DNA of 6,101 nt from JAVVEG01 sp041689205 (GTDB lineage: Bacteria > Pseudomonadota > Gammaproteobacteria > Pseudomonadales > Pseudohongiellaceae). Positions 1 through 4,754 of this stretch are shown here, piece by piece (positions within the stretch are counted from its first letter, which is position 1; each line of letters begins with the position of its first letter). The notes beneath the pieces are model-generated. The model was not told the DNA's origin and searched no databases. It saw nothing but the letters and a program-made list of their open reading frames with translations. Position numbers and translations under genes: made by a program. The DNA lies in contig JBDNGQ010000276.1 of assembly GCA_041689205.1 (NCBI GenBank), positions 1-6,101 of the forward strand. The letters are read 5' to 3'.

Positions 1-1
1 A

Positions 2-133
2 TCCGAAGCGGTGAGAGACATCAGTTATTATCTGATGGATTACTATAACTGGCAGCGGCCTCATCAATTCAATGACGGAGTGCCGCCAGCGAAAGCAGAG
101 AATCTATTTAATTCACTGTCCGGAATTAGTTGA
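2..133 (+). CDS. IS3-family transposase (OrfB), C-terminal end, partial
   Basis: This is the last 43 codons of a DDE transposase of the IS3 family, the integrase-like subunit that cuts and joins the element ends; the gene begins outside the window. The visible residues carry the family's C-terminal signature: a YYLMDYYNWQRPHQ stretch (YN..R.H) followed by DGVPPAKAE, corresponding to the usual G..(S/P)P..Y/AE tail. The stop codon at 131-133 lies inside the element's terminal repeat, as is common for IS3 elements. The catalytic residues are upstream and cannot be judged, so whether the copy is active is unknown. Seen: the sequence and the tail motif. Known: the family signature. Inferred: the subgroup, which I cannot name. 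Confidence 0.88.
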   Translation, partial: SEAVRDISYYLMDYYNWQRPHQFNDGVPPAKAENLFNSLSGIS

Positions 134-141
134 CCACTACA
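121..141 (+). mobile_element. Right tip of the IS3-family element
   Basis: The sequence around and after the transposase stop ends in TTGACCACTACA. Read outward-in, this gives TGTAGTGGTCAA, which has the 5'-TG...CA-3' terminus of IS3-family ends. The element therefore probably ends at 141. A short target duplication (3-5 bp starting with CTA at 142) is expected but the left end is not in the window, so the exact boundary is inferred. Confidence 0.6.
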
Positions 142-607
142 CTATGCGATGACAGGAAATGTGGAAGGCGATCAGGTAACAGGCGCTGCCTCGGCAATGG
201 GCAGTGTTGTGGAATGGTCGATGACGCGGGCGAAGTAGTGGCTGTTTGACTGCAGTGTCTAACCCCGAGCGTCCCTGAAAGCGGTTCGGGGCACCACTCG
301 CGCGTGAGGATCATGCCATGCGAGTTTTGCCACACTCGCCCTGCGAAACCCATAAGTGGCAACGCAAGGCATCTCATCTCAGGCTCGACGGCTCTGGAAT
401 ACTCGTTTATTTTTCCTATCCTCAAGCTTTTGTGCGGAGTCGGAAAAAGTGGGCTCGTCTGCGGAATATTCCCAAACGGTTTTAATTGAATTCCATTGAT
501 CAGAGGTGAGTCGCGCGGCAATTATATAAACCCGCAACCATTTGCTGCGTCACTTTTTGGGGCTACGCAGTGTTAAGTTTATGCGCGTAACCAGCCTTTT
601 CCTCGTC
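142..607. other. Gene-poor stretch between two IS remnants
   Basis: I see no supportable gene in these 466 bases. Open frames exist on both strands (for example 304-489 plus and 126-521 minus), but neither has a good ribosome binding site or recognisable motifs, and the minus one runs into the IS3 terminus. A modest inverted repeat, CTGCGT (545-550) with ACGCAG (565-570), lies about 40 bp beyond the end of the IS1182-type transposase remnant. It could belong to that element's end or to a weak terminator. The segment probably combines leftover IS flank and decayed DNA. Confidence 0.5.
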
Positions 608-922
608 TCAGGCCATTTTTAGTTTCAGCATCCGTTTCAGGTTCCATGCAAGCGCGACCAGATTCCATTGGTGGCCGACTTTCTCCATGCCGCGCAACAG
701 AAACTGCCGGAAATTCATCACATGTTTGATGTTGCCAAAACCCGGTTCCACCGTTTACTTGCGCAAACCGTAATCAGCACGTCCAGCTTTTGTCTTAAGC
801 CGATGCGCCATGATGGTTACCACGTCTGCGCCAGCCGGTAGCGCCTCCGGCTGCGTCCAGCGATCCAGTAGCGGCGGGTGGTGCCGGGCGCGCTGCATGG
901 CAATGAGCGGTTCGATTCCCGC
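608..922 (-). pseudogene. IS1182-family transposase, C-terminal remnant with internal stop
   Basis: Reading the minus strand from 922 gives AGIEPLIAMQR, then HHPPLLDRW...QPEALPAGAD, MAHRLKTKAGRADYGLRK, a stop, TVEPGFGNIKHVMNFRQFLLRG, and finally a WNLVALAWNLKRM tail ending at 608. This is the C-terminal third of an IS1182-family DDE transposase, whose usual core here is AHRLKTKAG..LY.LRKQTVEPVFG.IK. The TAA at 757-755 replaces the Gln codon of RKQTVEP, a one-base nonsense change (CAA to TAA). About 104 codons remain and the N-terminal catalytic part is gone, so the gene is dead. Homology stops abruptly at about 922, where an unrelated plus-strand fragment begins. Family identity is from remembered conserved motifs and could be confirmed by a protein search. 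Confidence 0.82.
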
Positions 923-925
923 TGA

Positions 926-1066
926 GGTTGGAAGCCGGAGTGGGAAACCGTGCGCTTGATTGCCCGCCTGTTCATGGCCGGTGAAATCAAGCTCATGCTT
1001 GAAGGCTCAGACTTGGATCCACTGTCTGCCATCGAGCCCTTGAGCAAATCCGCCCGCATTCAATAG
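926..1066 (+). pseudogene. C-terminal fragment of an unrecognised gene
   Basis: After the in-frame TGA at 923-925, the plus frame stays open to TAG at 1064-1066 and encodes about 46 residues. They include WETVRLIARLFMAGEIKLML, then EGSDLDPLSAIEPLSKSARIQ. The composition looks like real protein: an amphipathic helix, then an acidic linker and a polar tail. There is no start codon with a ribosome binding site, and the frame opens within a few bases of where the IS1182-type remnant ends, so this looks like the 3' end of a gene cut by a rearrangement. I do not recognise the family. Because a pglX relic lies downstream, the tail of another defence gene (in BREX-1 order, brxC precedes pglX) is conceivable, but no motif supports that. 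Confidence 0.4.
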
Positions 1067-1069
1067 TGC

Positions 1070-1099
1070 TTGACTGCGCTGGCCACCGGCGCGCACAGT
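1070..1099 (+). promoter_or_regulatory. Possible vapBC promoter
   Basis: TTGACT at 1070-1075 is a good -35 match. Eighteen bases later CACAGT (1094-1099) is a poor -10. Transcription from it would start inside the palindrome at 1100-1120, which fits repression by operator binding. The -10 is too weak for this to be more than a tentative call. Confidence 0.35.
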
Positions 1100-1120
1100 G
1101 TTGTTGAAAATTTCAACAAC
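1100..1120 (+). promoter_or_regulatory. Palindromic operator of the vapBC operon
   Basis: The arms GTTGTTGAAA (1100-1109) and TTTCAACAAC (1111-1120) are perfect 10-bp inverted repeats around a single central A at 1110. The palindrome ends one base before the ribosome binding site GGAGG (1122-1126). Position and symmetry fit the site where the ribbon-helix-helix antitoxin, alone or with the toxin, represses its own operon, as is known for VapBC-type loci. Because the arms also pair in RNA, an effect on translation is an alternative. Confidence 0.75.
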
Positions 1121-1131
1121 CGGAGGATTTC

Positions 1132-1365
1132 ATGTCAACCGTCAATTTCAGTGTGCCTGACGATGTCAAAGAGGCGTTCAACGCCACTTTTGAGGGGCAA
1201 AACAAGAGTGCAGTTATCGCGGGTTTGATGCGCGAAGCCGTGGAGCGTGCGCAACAAAAGGCAAACAGCCAAGCCGCTTACTTACGAATTTTGGAACGCA
1301 GAAAGCACGCGCCCAGCATTACCGAGGCGGAGTTTCGTGCCGCCCGTGAAGAAGGCCGCCCGTGA
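1132..1365 (+). CDS. vapB: VapB-type antitoxin, ribbon-helix-helix
   Basis: A 77-residue protein, probably the antitoxin that binds and neutralises the PIN toxin encoded next and represses the operon. Residues 1-45 have the ribbon-helix-helix layout: a short beta strand (STVNFSVP), a helix (DDVKEAFNATF), a turn (EGQNKS) and a second helix (AVIAGLMREAVERAQ). The C-terminal 30 residues are charged and end in EAEFRAAREEGRP, the usual disordered toxin-binding tail. The start is well supported by GGAGG at 1122-1126, five bases before the ATG. Its stop overlaps the toxin start by four bases (GTGA, 1362-1365), implying translational coupling. The CopG/Arc-like fold is clear from pattern; the VapB name rests mainly on the PIN partner. 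Confidence 0.87.
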   Translation: MSTVNFSVPDDVKEAFNATFEGQNKSAVIAGLMREAVERAQQKANSQAAYLRILERRKHAPSITEAEFRAAREEGRP

Positions 1366-1787
1366 TTGTTGTGGTCGATGCCAGTGTGGCCCTGAAGTGG
1401 TTTCTTTTCGATTCTTTGGCCGAAGACCACACTGATATAGCGCTGGCCATTTTTGAAGCCGCAGTGTTCGGGCGCATCCAGTTGTTGCAGCCAGTGCATT
1501 TCATTGCCGAAGTAGCCGCTGTTTTGGCGCGGATCAAGCCCACAGAAGCCCAGTCTGACCTGCTGGATTTGATCGCCATTGCGCGCCGCACCGTAGATAG
1601 CCCAGAGGTTTATGCGACCGCAGTAGCGCTGGCAACCCAGCTCAACCACCACCTGTTTGACACCCTGTACCACGCACTGGCACTGGAAACCCCCGGCGCC
1701 ATGTTCGTCACGGCTGACCGCCGTTACTTTGACAAAGCCCAGCACCAGGGCCAAATCGCCTGGCTACCGGACTTTGTGGTCGGATGA
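1362..1787 (+). CDS. vapC: VapC-type PIN-domain ribonuclease toxin
   Basis: A 141-residue PIN-domain protein, probably a Mg2+-dependent endoribonuclease that blocks translation by cutting tRNA or rRNA when freed from its antitoxin. The four acidic active-site positions of the family are all visible: Asp6 in VVVDASVALKW, Glu50 in HFIAEVAAVL, Asp100 in HHLFDTLYHALA and Asp119 in FVTADRRYF. Length is typical for VapC. Translation starts at GTG 1362, which overlaps the antitoxin stop, so the pair is probably coupled; the start context has no strong ribosome binding site of its own. No frameshift or stop interrupts it, so the module looks functional. The substrate RNA cannot be read from the sequence. 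Confidence 0.92.
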   Translation: MIVVVDASVALKWFLFDSLAEDHTDIALAIFEAAVFGRIQLLQPVHFIAEVAAVLARIKPTEAQSDLLDLIAIARRTVDSPEVYATAVALATQLNHHLFDTLYHALALETPGAMFVTADRRYFDKAQHQGQIAWLPDFVVG

Positions 1788-1792
1788 GAAAG

Positions 1793-1907
1793 TTTCCCGT
1801 TCAGGAATATTCTTGTTTGAATAATCTATTTTCCTATAAAATTTACCGATCGGGATATTCACCTTGCAAACATCTGCTTAATGACCAATAATTTCCCGAA
1901 CAGGAAA
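1793..1907 (+). promoter_or_regulatory. Three evenly spaced operator-like repeats upstream of hipB
   Basis: Three related dyads occur in the vapC-hipB gap: TTTCCCGTTCAGGAATATTC at 1793-1812, TTTACCGATCGGGATATTC at 1842-1860, and TTTCCCGAACAGGAAA at 1892-1907. Their left edges are 49 and 50 bp apart. The first and third share TTCC-N6-GGAA symmetry; the middle one contains the perfect palindrome CCGATCGG (1846-1853) and is one base shorter. E. coli HipB represses its operon from several dispersed dyads (TATCC-N8-GGATA), so these are the obvious binding sites for the HipB encoded next. The third includes the ribosome binding site of hipB. Confidence 0.72.
1864..1892 (+). promoter_or_regulatory. 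Likely hipB promoter
   Basis: TTGCAA (1864-1869) and AATAAT (1887-1892) are separated by 17 bases, a good sigma-70 pair. The start would fall near 1899, inside the third operator, and the second operator abuts the -35. A second candidate, TTGTTT (1813-1818) and TATAAA (1835-1840) with a 16-base spacer, is flanked by the first and second operators. Either could be real; both would be controlled by the repeats. Confidence 0.55.
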
Positions 1908-1912
1908 CAACC

Positions 1913-2185
1913 ATGACTACCCTCATCACCACCCTCATCGACACTCCCGCATCGCTTGGCACGGCCGTGCAAGCGGCCCGAAAGCAACTGGGCTTGACCC
2001 AGCCGCAGCTCGCTCTGGCCGCTGGCGTAGGGGTGCGCTTTGTCGTGGAGCTGGAGGCCGGTAAGCCCACCGTGCGGCTGGAAAAGGTGCTGAACGTGTT
2101 GCACGCGCTGGGTGGCGAAGTGGTCGTCAATGGCCTGCCGCACGCGCAGCACGATGGCCACGCCAATCCTGCAGAGGGCAACTGA
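1913..2185 (+). CDS. hipB: HipB-type antitoxin/repressor, Xre helix-turn-helix
   Basis: A 90-residue DNA-binding protein. Residues 15-70 form an Xre-type helix-turn-helix: LGTAVQAARKQLGLTQPQLA as helices 1-2, then AAGVGVRFVVELEAGKPTVR with the recognition helix and the conserved E.G, then LEKVLNVLHALGGEVVV, where the terminal strand is typical of HipB dimers. Known HipB represses the hip operon and holds the HipA kinase inactive on DNA. The ATG at 1913 follows AGGAAA (1902-1907), which lies within the last operator. The hipA start is one base after its stop, so the two were an operon. The protein is intact although its partner is broken, so it may survive as an orphan regulator. Confidence 0.87.
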   Translation: MTTLITTLIDTPASLGTAVQAARKQLGLTQPQLALAAGVGVRFVVELEAGKPTVRLEKVLNVLHALGGEVVVNGLPHAQHDGHANPAEGN

Positions 2186-2186
2186 C

Positions 2187-3273
2187 ATGCCCAAGCAACT
2201 CACCGTCTGGTTGTTCGGCCAGCAGGTCGGCACACTGACCCGGGTTGAGGGCCGCCTGGGTTTTGGCTACACGCCTGAGTGGCTGAGCAACCCCAACGCC
2301 ATGCCCTTGTCGCAATCGTTAGCGCTGCAAGCAGAGCCTTTTGACGACCGAGCCAGCCGGCCATTCTTTGCCGGCCTGTTACCCGAAGGGGACAAACGCA
2401 GGCTGGTAGCCCAGGCCTTGCACGTTTCCCGCCAAAACGACTTTGCTCTGCTTGACGGCATCGGTGGCGAATGCGCTGGTGCTGTCACTTTGCTCGAACC
2501 CGGCCAAACGCCTCAAGCGGGGGTAAGCGAAGACGCCGTGCGCTGGCTGGAAGACGCAGGCTTGGTTGCCGTGCTTGACGACATGCGCCGCCGCCCCATG
2601 CTCGCCGGGGAACATGACATGCGCCTGTCGCTGGCGGGCGCGCAACCGCCAGCATGCGCAGGGTGATTCAACAGTCGATTCTGCAATCCATTCGACAACC
2701 TCATCGGTACGCCTGCACCAGGAAGACTTCTGCCAGGCGCTGGGTTTCCCTCCAGAAACCAAATACCAAAACGAAGGTGGCCCTGATCTGGCCCAAGCCT
2801 TTGCCCTGTTGCGCCGCGCCACCCGCCCCAGCGCACCAAGCACCCTGCGGCTGTTGGACTTTGTCATTTTCAACGCCCTGGTGGGCAACCACGACGCGCA
2901 CTCCAAAAACTTCTCACTGCTGTACGTGCCACAGGGCGCTGTGCTGGCCCCCTTGTACGACGTGCTGTGCACCGCCGTTTACCCGCGGCTGACCGACAAG
3001 ATGGCCATGAAGATCGGCAGCAAAACCAAGTTTTCTGAAGTGCAGGCACGGCATTGGGTGCAGTTTGCAACCGATGCACAGCTGTCCCCGGCGCAGGTTA
3101 AAAAACGCATTCTCGACATTGCCAAGCGCCTGCCCAATCTGGCTCGATCCACGCAGGCTGCTTTGGAAACGCAAGGCAACGGCCACCCTATTCTGGGCCA
3201 GATCGTCACGCTGATCGACCAGCGCTGCGCCCTGACCAGTCGCCGCCTCACAGCCGCAGATGCCGATGAGTAA
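2187..3273 (+). pseudogene. hipA: hipA kinase toxin gene, internally deleted and frameshifted
   Basis: HipA toxins are Ser/Thr kinases that phosphorylate glutamyl-tRNA synthetase or related targets. The first frame (ATG 2187) gives the N-terminal subdomain: MPKQLTVWLFGQQVGTL..., RPFFAGLLPEGDKRR, NDFALLDGIGGECAGAV, reaching LSLAGAQ at 2628-2645, the start of the kinase domain, then 6 foreign codons and TGA at 2664-2666. Another frame resumes homology at about 2707-2710 with VRLHQEDFCQALGFPP and runs to 3273. It includes the catalytic loop GNHDAHSKN (2884-2910) and the metal-binding PLYDV (2950-2964). Between them about 95 residues are missing compared with the roughly 440-residue family, including the rest of the ATP loop (AGAQ.K) and the ATP-binding Lys, replaced by 61 bases of unrelated sequence. 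Neither half could be an active kinase. Confidence 0.88.
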
Positions 3274-3309
3274 AAAATAAAAGGCCGCATAGCCAGCCGT
3301 CCAAAATTA

Positions 3310-3323
3310 GACTAATATCAGTC
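3310..3323 (+). promoter_or_regulatory. Possible -10 and operator of the xre-res operon
   Basis: GACTAATATCAGTC is a 14-bp dyad with six of seven positions paired (one A/C mismatch). It contains TAATAT (3313-3318), a fair -10, but no clear -35 lies 16-18 bases upstream. It lies 29 bp before the antitoxin start, where self-repression by an Xre antitoxin is expected. Suggestive only. Confidence 0.4.
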
Positions 3324-3351
3324 CAGTTCAAGATTTTTTAGGAATATCACC

Positions 3352-3852
3352 ATGGCCACGACTGAAACTGCACGCACACCCAAAGCATTGGTGTATCACC
3401 CTGGCAAGGGCGCAATCCGGTCATTTACTGCTGATGTCGCCCGTGCCTCGCCCCTCACGCTGGTGGAGTTGGAAAGGCAGGGCGTATCGCCCCGCTTGTT
3501 CACCGACCTGCGGTCAGAAATGGGCTTGTCGTCTGCCCGCATGATTGAGATTTTCAAGTTTCCACGCTCCACGTTGGCCAGCAAGATTAAGTCGAAAGCG
3601 CCTCTCAAGGGCCGCGAGGGGCAGGCCACCATCAAGATGGTCAAACTGTTGGCGCAAGCACAGCGTATTGTGGATAACAGCACCAGCGACCAGGCTGAAG
3701 GGTTTGATACCGCGCATTGGCTGGGCCAGTGGTTGGAAGTACCCCAGCCCGCACTCAATGGCCTTCGCCCGTCCGATCTGTTGGACACCGAAACCGGCAC
3801 CCAAATGGTTCACCAGGTGCTGGGGGCCATTGAAAGCAGTGTTTATTTATGA
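3352..3852 (+). CDS. Xre/MbcA/ParS-type antitoxin of a RES toxin
   Basis: A 166-residue antitoxin of the Xre-RES class. After a disordered N terminus of about 30 residues, residues 47-85 look like a helix-turn-helix (SPRLFTDLRSEMGLSSARMI, then FPRSTLASKIKSKAPL). The C-terminal region, residues 118-166 (FDTAHWLGQWLEVPQPALNG, LRPSDLLDTETGTQMVHQVL, ending SSVYL), is the conserved toxin-binding domain (formerly DUF2384), with its W..P...L.G..P.DLL.T..G pattern. The ATG at 3352 follows AGGAA (3340-3344). Its stop overlaps the next start by four bases (ATGA, 3849-3852), so antitoxin and toxin are coupled. Known relatives neutralise the toxin by plugging its active site with the C-terminal tail and repress the operon. 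No lesion is visible. Confidence 0.9.
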   Translation: MATTETARTPKALVYHPGKGAIRSFTADVARASPLTLVELERQGVSPRLFTDLRSEMGLSSARMIEIFKFPRSTLASKIKSKAPLKGREGQATIKMVKLLAQAQRIVDNSTSDQAEGFDTAHWLGQWLEVPQPALNGLRPSDLLDTETGTQMVHQVLGAIESSVYL

Positions 3853-4337
3853 GGTTGTGGCGCATTGCCACCGAGACGCGCACCTTTGTTGCCCATGATC
3901 TCAGCGGCAAAGGTGCCGCCATCAGCCCCGGTCGCTGGAATGGACCAGGCCAGGCGGTGGTCTATGCCGCACCCACAGTAGCCCTGGCCATGCTGGAGAC
4001 AGCTGCCCACATCAACACGCTGGGCTTGCCCTTAGATCGTTTCCTGGTTGCCATTGACCTGCCTGATGCCCTTTGGGCACAGCGCCAGGAAATCACCCTG
4101 GACCAACTCCCGGGAGGTTGGTCAGCCATACCCGCCGGGCAGACGAGTGTGGAAGTGGGCGCGCAGTGGCTGTCGCGCCAGAGCAGCCTGGTACTGTGCT
4201 TGCCCTCGGTCATCGTGCCGGAGGAGTCGGTTGCACTCATTAACCCCGCACATCCCATGGCCAGCCAGCTCACGGCCCGCAAGGTGCGGCCTGTTTCCTA
4301 CGGCGCAGTTTTCAGAAGTACGCTAACAAATAAATAA
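3849..4337 (+). CDS. RES-domain toxin (NAD+-degrading)
   Basis: A 162-residue RES-domain toxin. Characterised members of the family deplete cellular NAD+ by hydrolysis or phosphorolysis, stopping growth. The domain starts at once with MRLWRIA. The Arg, Glu and Ser positions that name the family are visible: Arg29 in SPGRWNGPG, Glu50 in ALAMLETAAHI and Ser120 in LCLPSVIVPEE. Tyr39 in VVYAA and the NPAHP motif (132-136) are also typical. The ATG overlaps the antitoxin stop, so translation is probably coupled. The length is normal and the frame intact, so this pair is likely functional. The sequence does not show whether NAD+ is hydrolysed or phosphorolysed. Confidence 0.91.
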   Translation: MRLWRIATETRTFVAHDLSGKGAAISPGRWNGPGQAVVYAAPTVALAMLETAAHINTLGLPLDRFLVAIDLPDALWAQRQEITLDQLPGGWSAIPAGQTSVEVGAQWLSRQSSLVLCLPSVIVPEESVALINPAHPMASQLTARKVRPVSYGAVFRSTLTNK

Positions 4338-4372
4338 CTGCCAACGCACACAAAAATATTCCCAGGGAACCC

Positions 4373-4642
4373 ATGAACAAAGCCAAACTAAAGTCCTACG
4401 CCCCGCAAGCCCGGCAAGACTTCATCGCCTCTGTCACGGCCCGCGCCAACCTGCTGGGCTTGTCTGACAAGGCCGGCCAGCTTGAAGTGGCTCCCGCCCA
4501 AACCCAGGGCGATGTCACTCTGATCGCAGGCCAAGCCTGACCCGCCAAGGTGGCCACACAGCGCCAGCGGCTCATCACCCGCATGAAGCGCGATGGGTTT
4601 AATCACACATGCGAGGCCGTGGCCTACCCCTGGTTCAACCGC
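4373..4642 (+). pseudogene. pglX: BREX methyltransferase pglX, 5' fragment with nonsense codon
   Basis: PglX is the adenine-specific DNA methyltransferase of BREX phage-defence systems, normally about 1,200 residues. The frame from ATG 4373 encodes MNKAKLKSYAPQARQDFIAS, VTARANLLGLS and ...AQTQGDVTLIAGQA, then TGA at 4538-4540. The same frame continues without shift as PAKVATQRQRLITRMKRDGF and CEAVAYPWFNR. In the family the stop position is occupied by an aromatic residue (GQAWPA-like), so TGG to TGA is the simplest cause. After FNR (4642), where PglX usually continues with an ALRYME-type segment, the sequence diverges, so the gene is also truncated to about 90 codons. A sound ribosome binding site, AGGGA (4364-4368), remains, so a 55-residue peptide may still be made. 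It starts 36 bp after the RES toxin stop. Confidence 0.85.
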
Positions 4643-4657
4643 AAACAGCGTGGGCCG

Positions 4658-4683
4658 CCTGTGGCTTATTTTCCGGCCACAGG
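4658..4683 (+). repeat. Perfect 8-bp GC-rich inverted repeat after the pglX relic
   Basis: CCTGTGGC (4658-4665) pairs perfectly with GCCACAGG (4676-4683) across a 10-base loop. There is no T-run after it, so a standard Rho-independent terminator is unlikely. It lies just past the point where pglX homology ends and may mark a recombination junction or a decayed element end. Confidence 0.6.
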
Positions 4684-4693
4684 GTTATACCTA

Positions 4694-4749
4694 ATAGTCT
4701 TATCCACCCTGAAAGACTATAAAACTACGGTAACAGTCTTCGAGGGTGG
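4694..4749 (+). promoter_or_regulatory. Alternative hairpins covering the ribosome binding site of the HAF gene
   Basis: Two hairpins compete for the same strand. Stem 1 pairs ATAGTCTT (4694-4701) with AAGACTAT (4713-4720), a perfect 8 bp. Stem 2 pairs CCACCCTGAAAGACT (4704-4718) with AGTCTTCGAGGGTGG (4735-4749), 13 of 15 positions, with a 16-base loop. AAGACT is used by both, so they exclude each other. Stem 2 buries the ribosome binding site GAGGGTGG of the gene starting at 4755. TATAAA at 4718-4723 could be a -10 with a weak -35; if transcription starts downstream of it, the stems would instead act as DNA sites. Confidence 0.55.
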
Positions 4750-4754
4750 CAATA

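Noticed and set aside
304..489. A 61-residue plus frame
   Set aside because: No convincing ribosome binding site or family resemblance.
126..521. A 131-residue minus frame across the gene-poor stretch
   Set aside because: It ends inside the IS3 terminus, has no recognisable motif, and its composition looks non-coding.
817..1059. An 80-residue minus frame over the transposase remnant and gene fragment
   Set aside because: It is a shadow: the recognisable transposase reading is in another minus frame, and it spans the junction at about 922.
1278..1754. A 158-residue minus frame opposite vapC
   Set aside because: It is the antisense shadow of the PIN toxin, which has all catalytic residues on the plus strand.
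3337..3351. AGGAATATCACC before the Xre antitoxin resembling the hip operators
   Set aside because: Only a half-site resembles GGGATATTCACC and the symmetric partner is missing; probably coincidence with a ribosome binding site.
4658..4683. Rho-independent terminator for the TA/pglX transcript
   Set aside because: The stem is good but no U-tract follows it.
4746..4754. GTG 4746 as the start of the HAF protein
   Set aside because: It would lie inside the likely ribosome binding site; ATG 4755 gives better spacing and a standard signal peptide.
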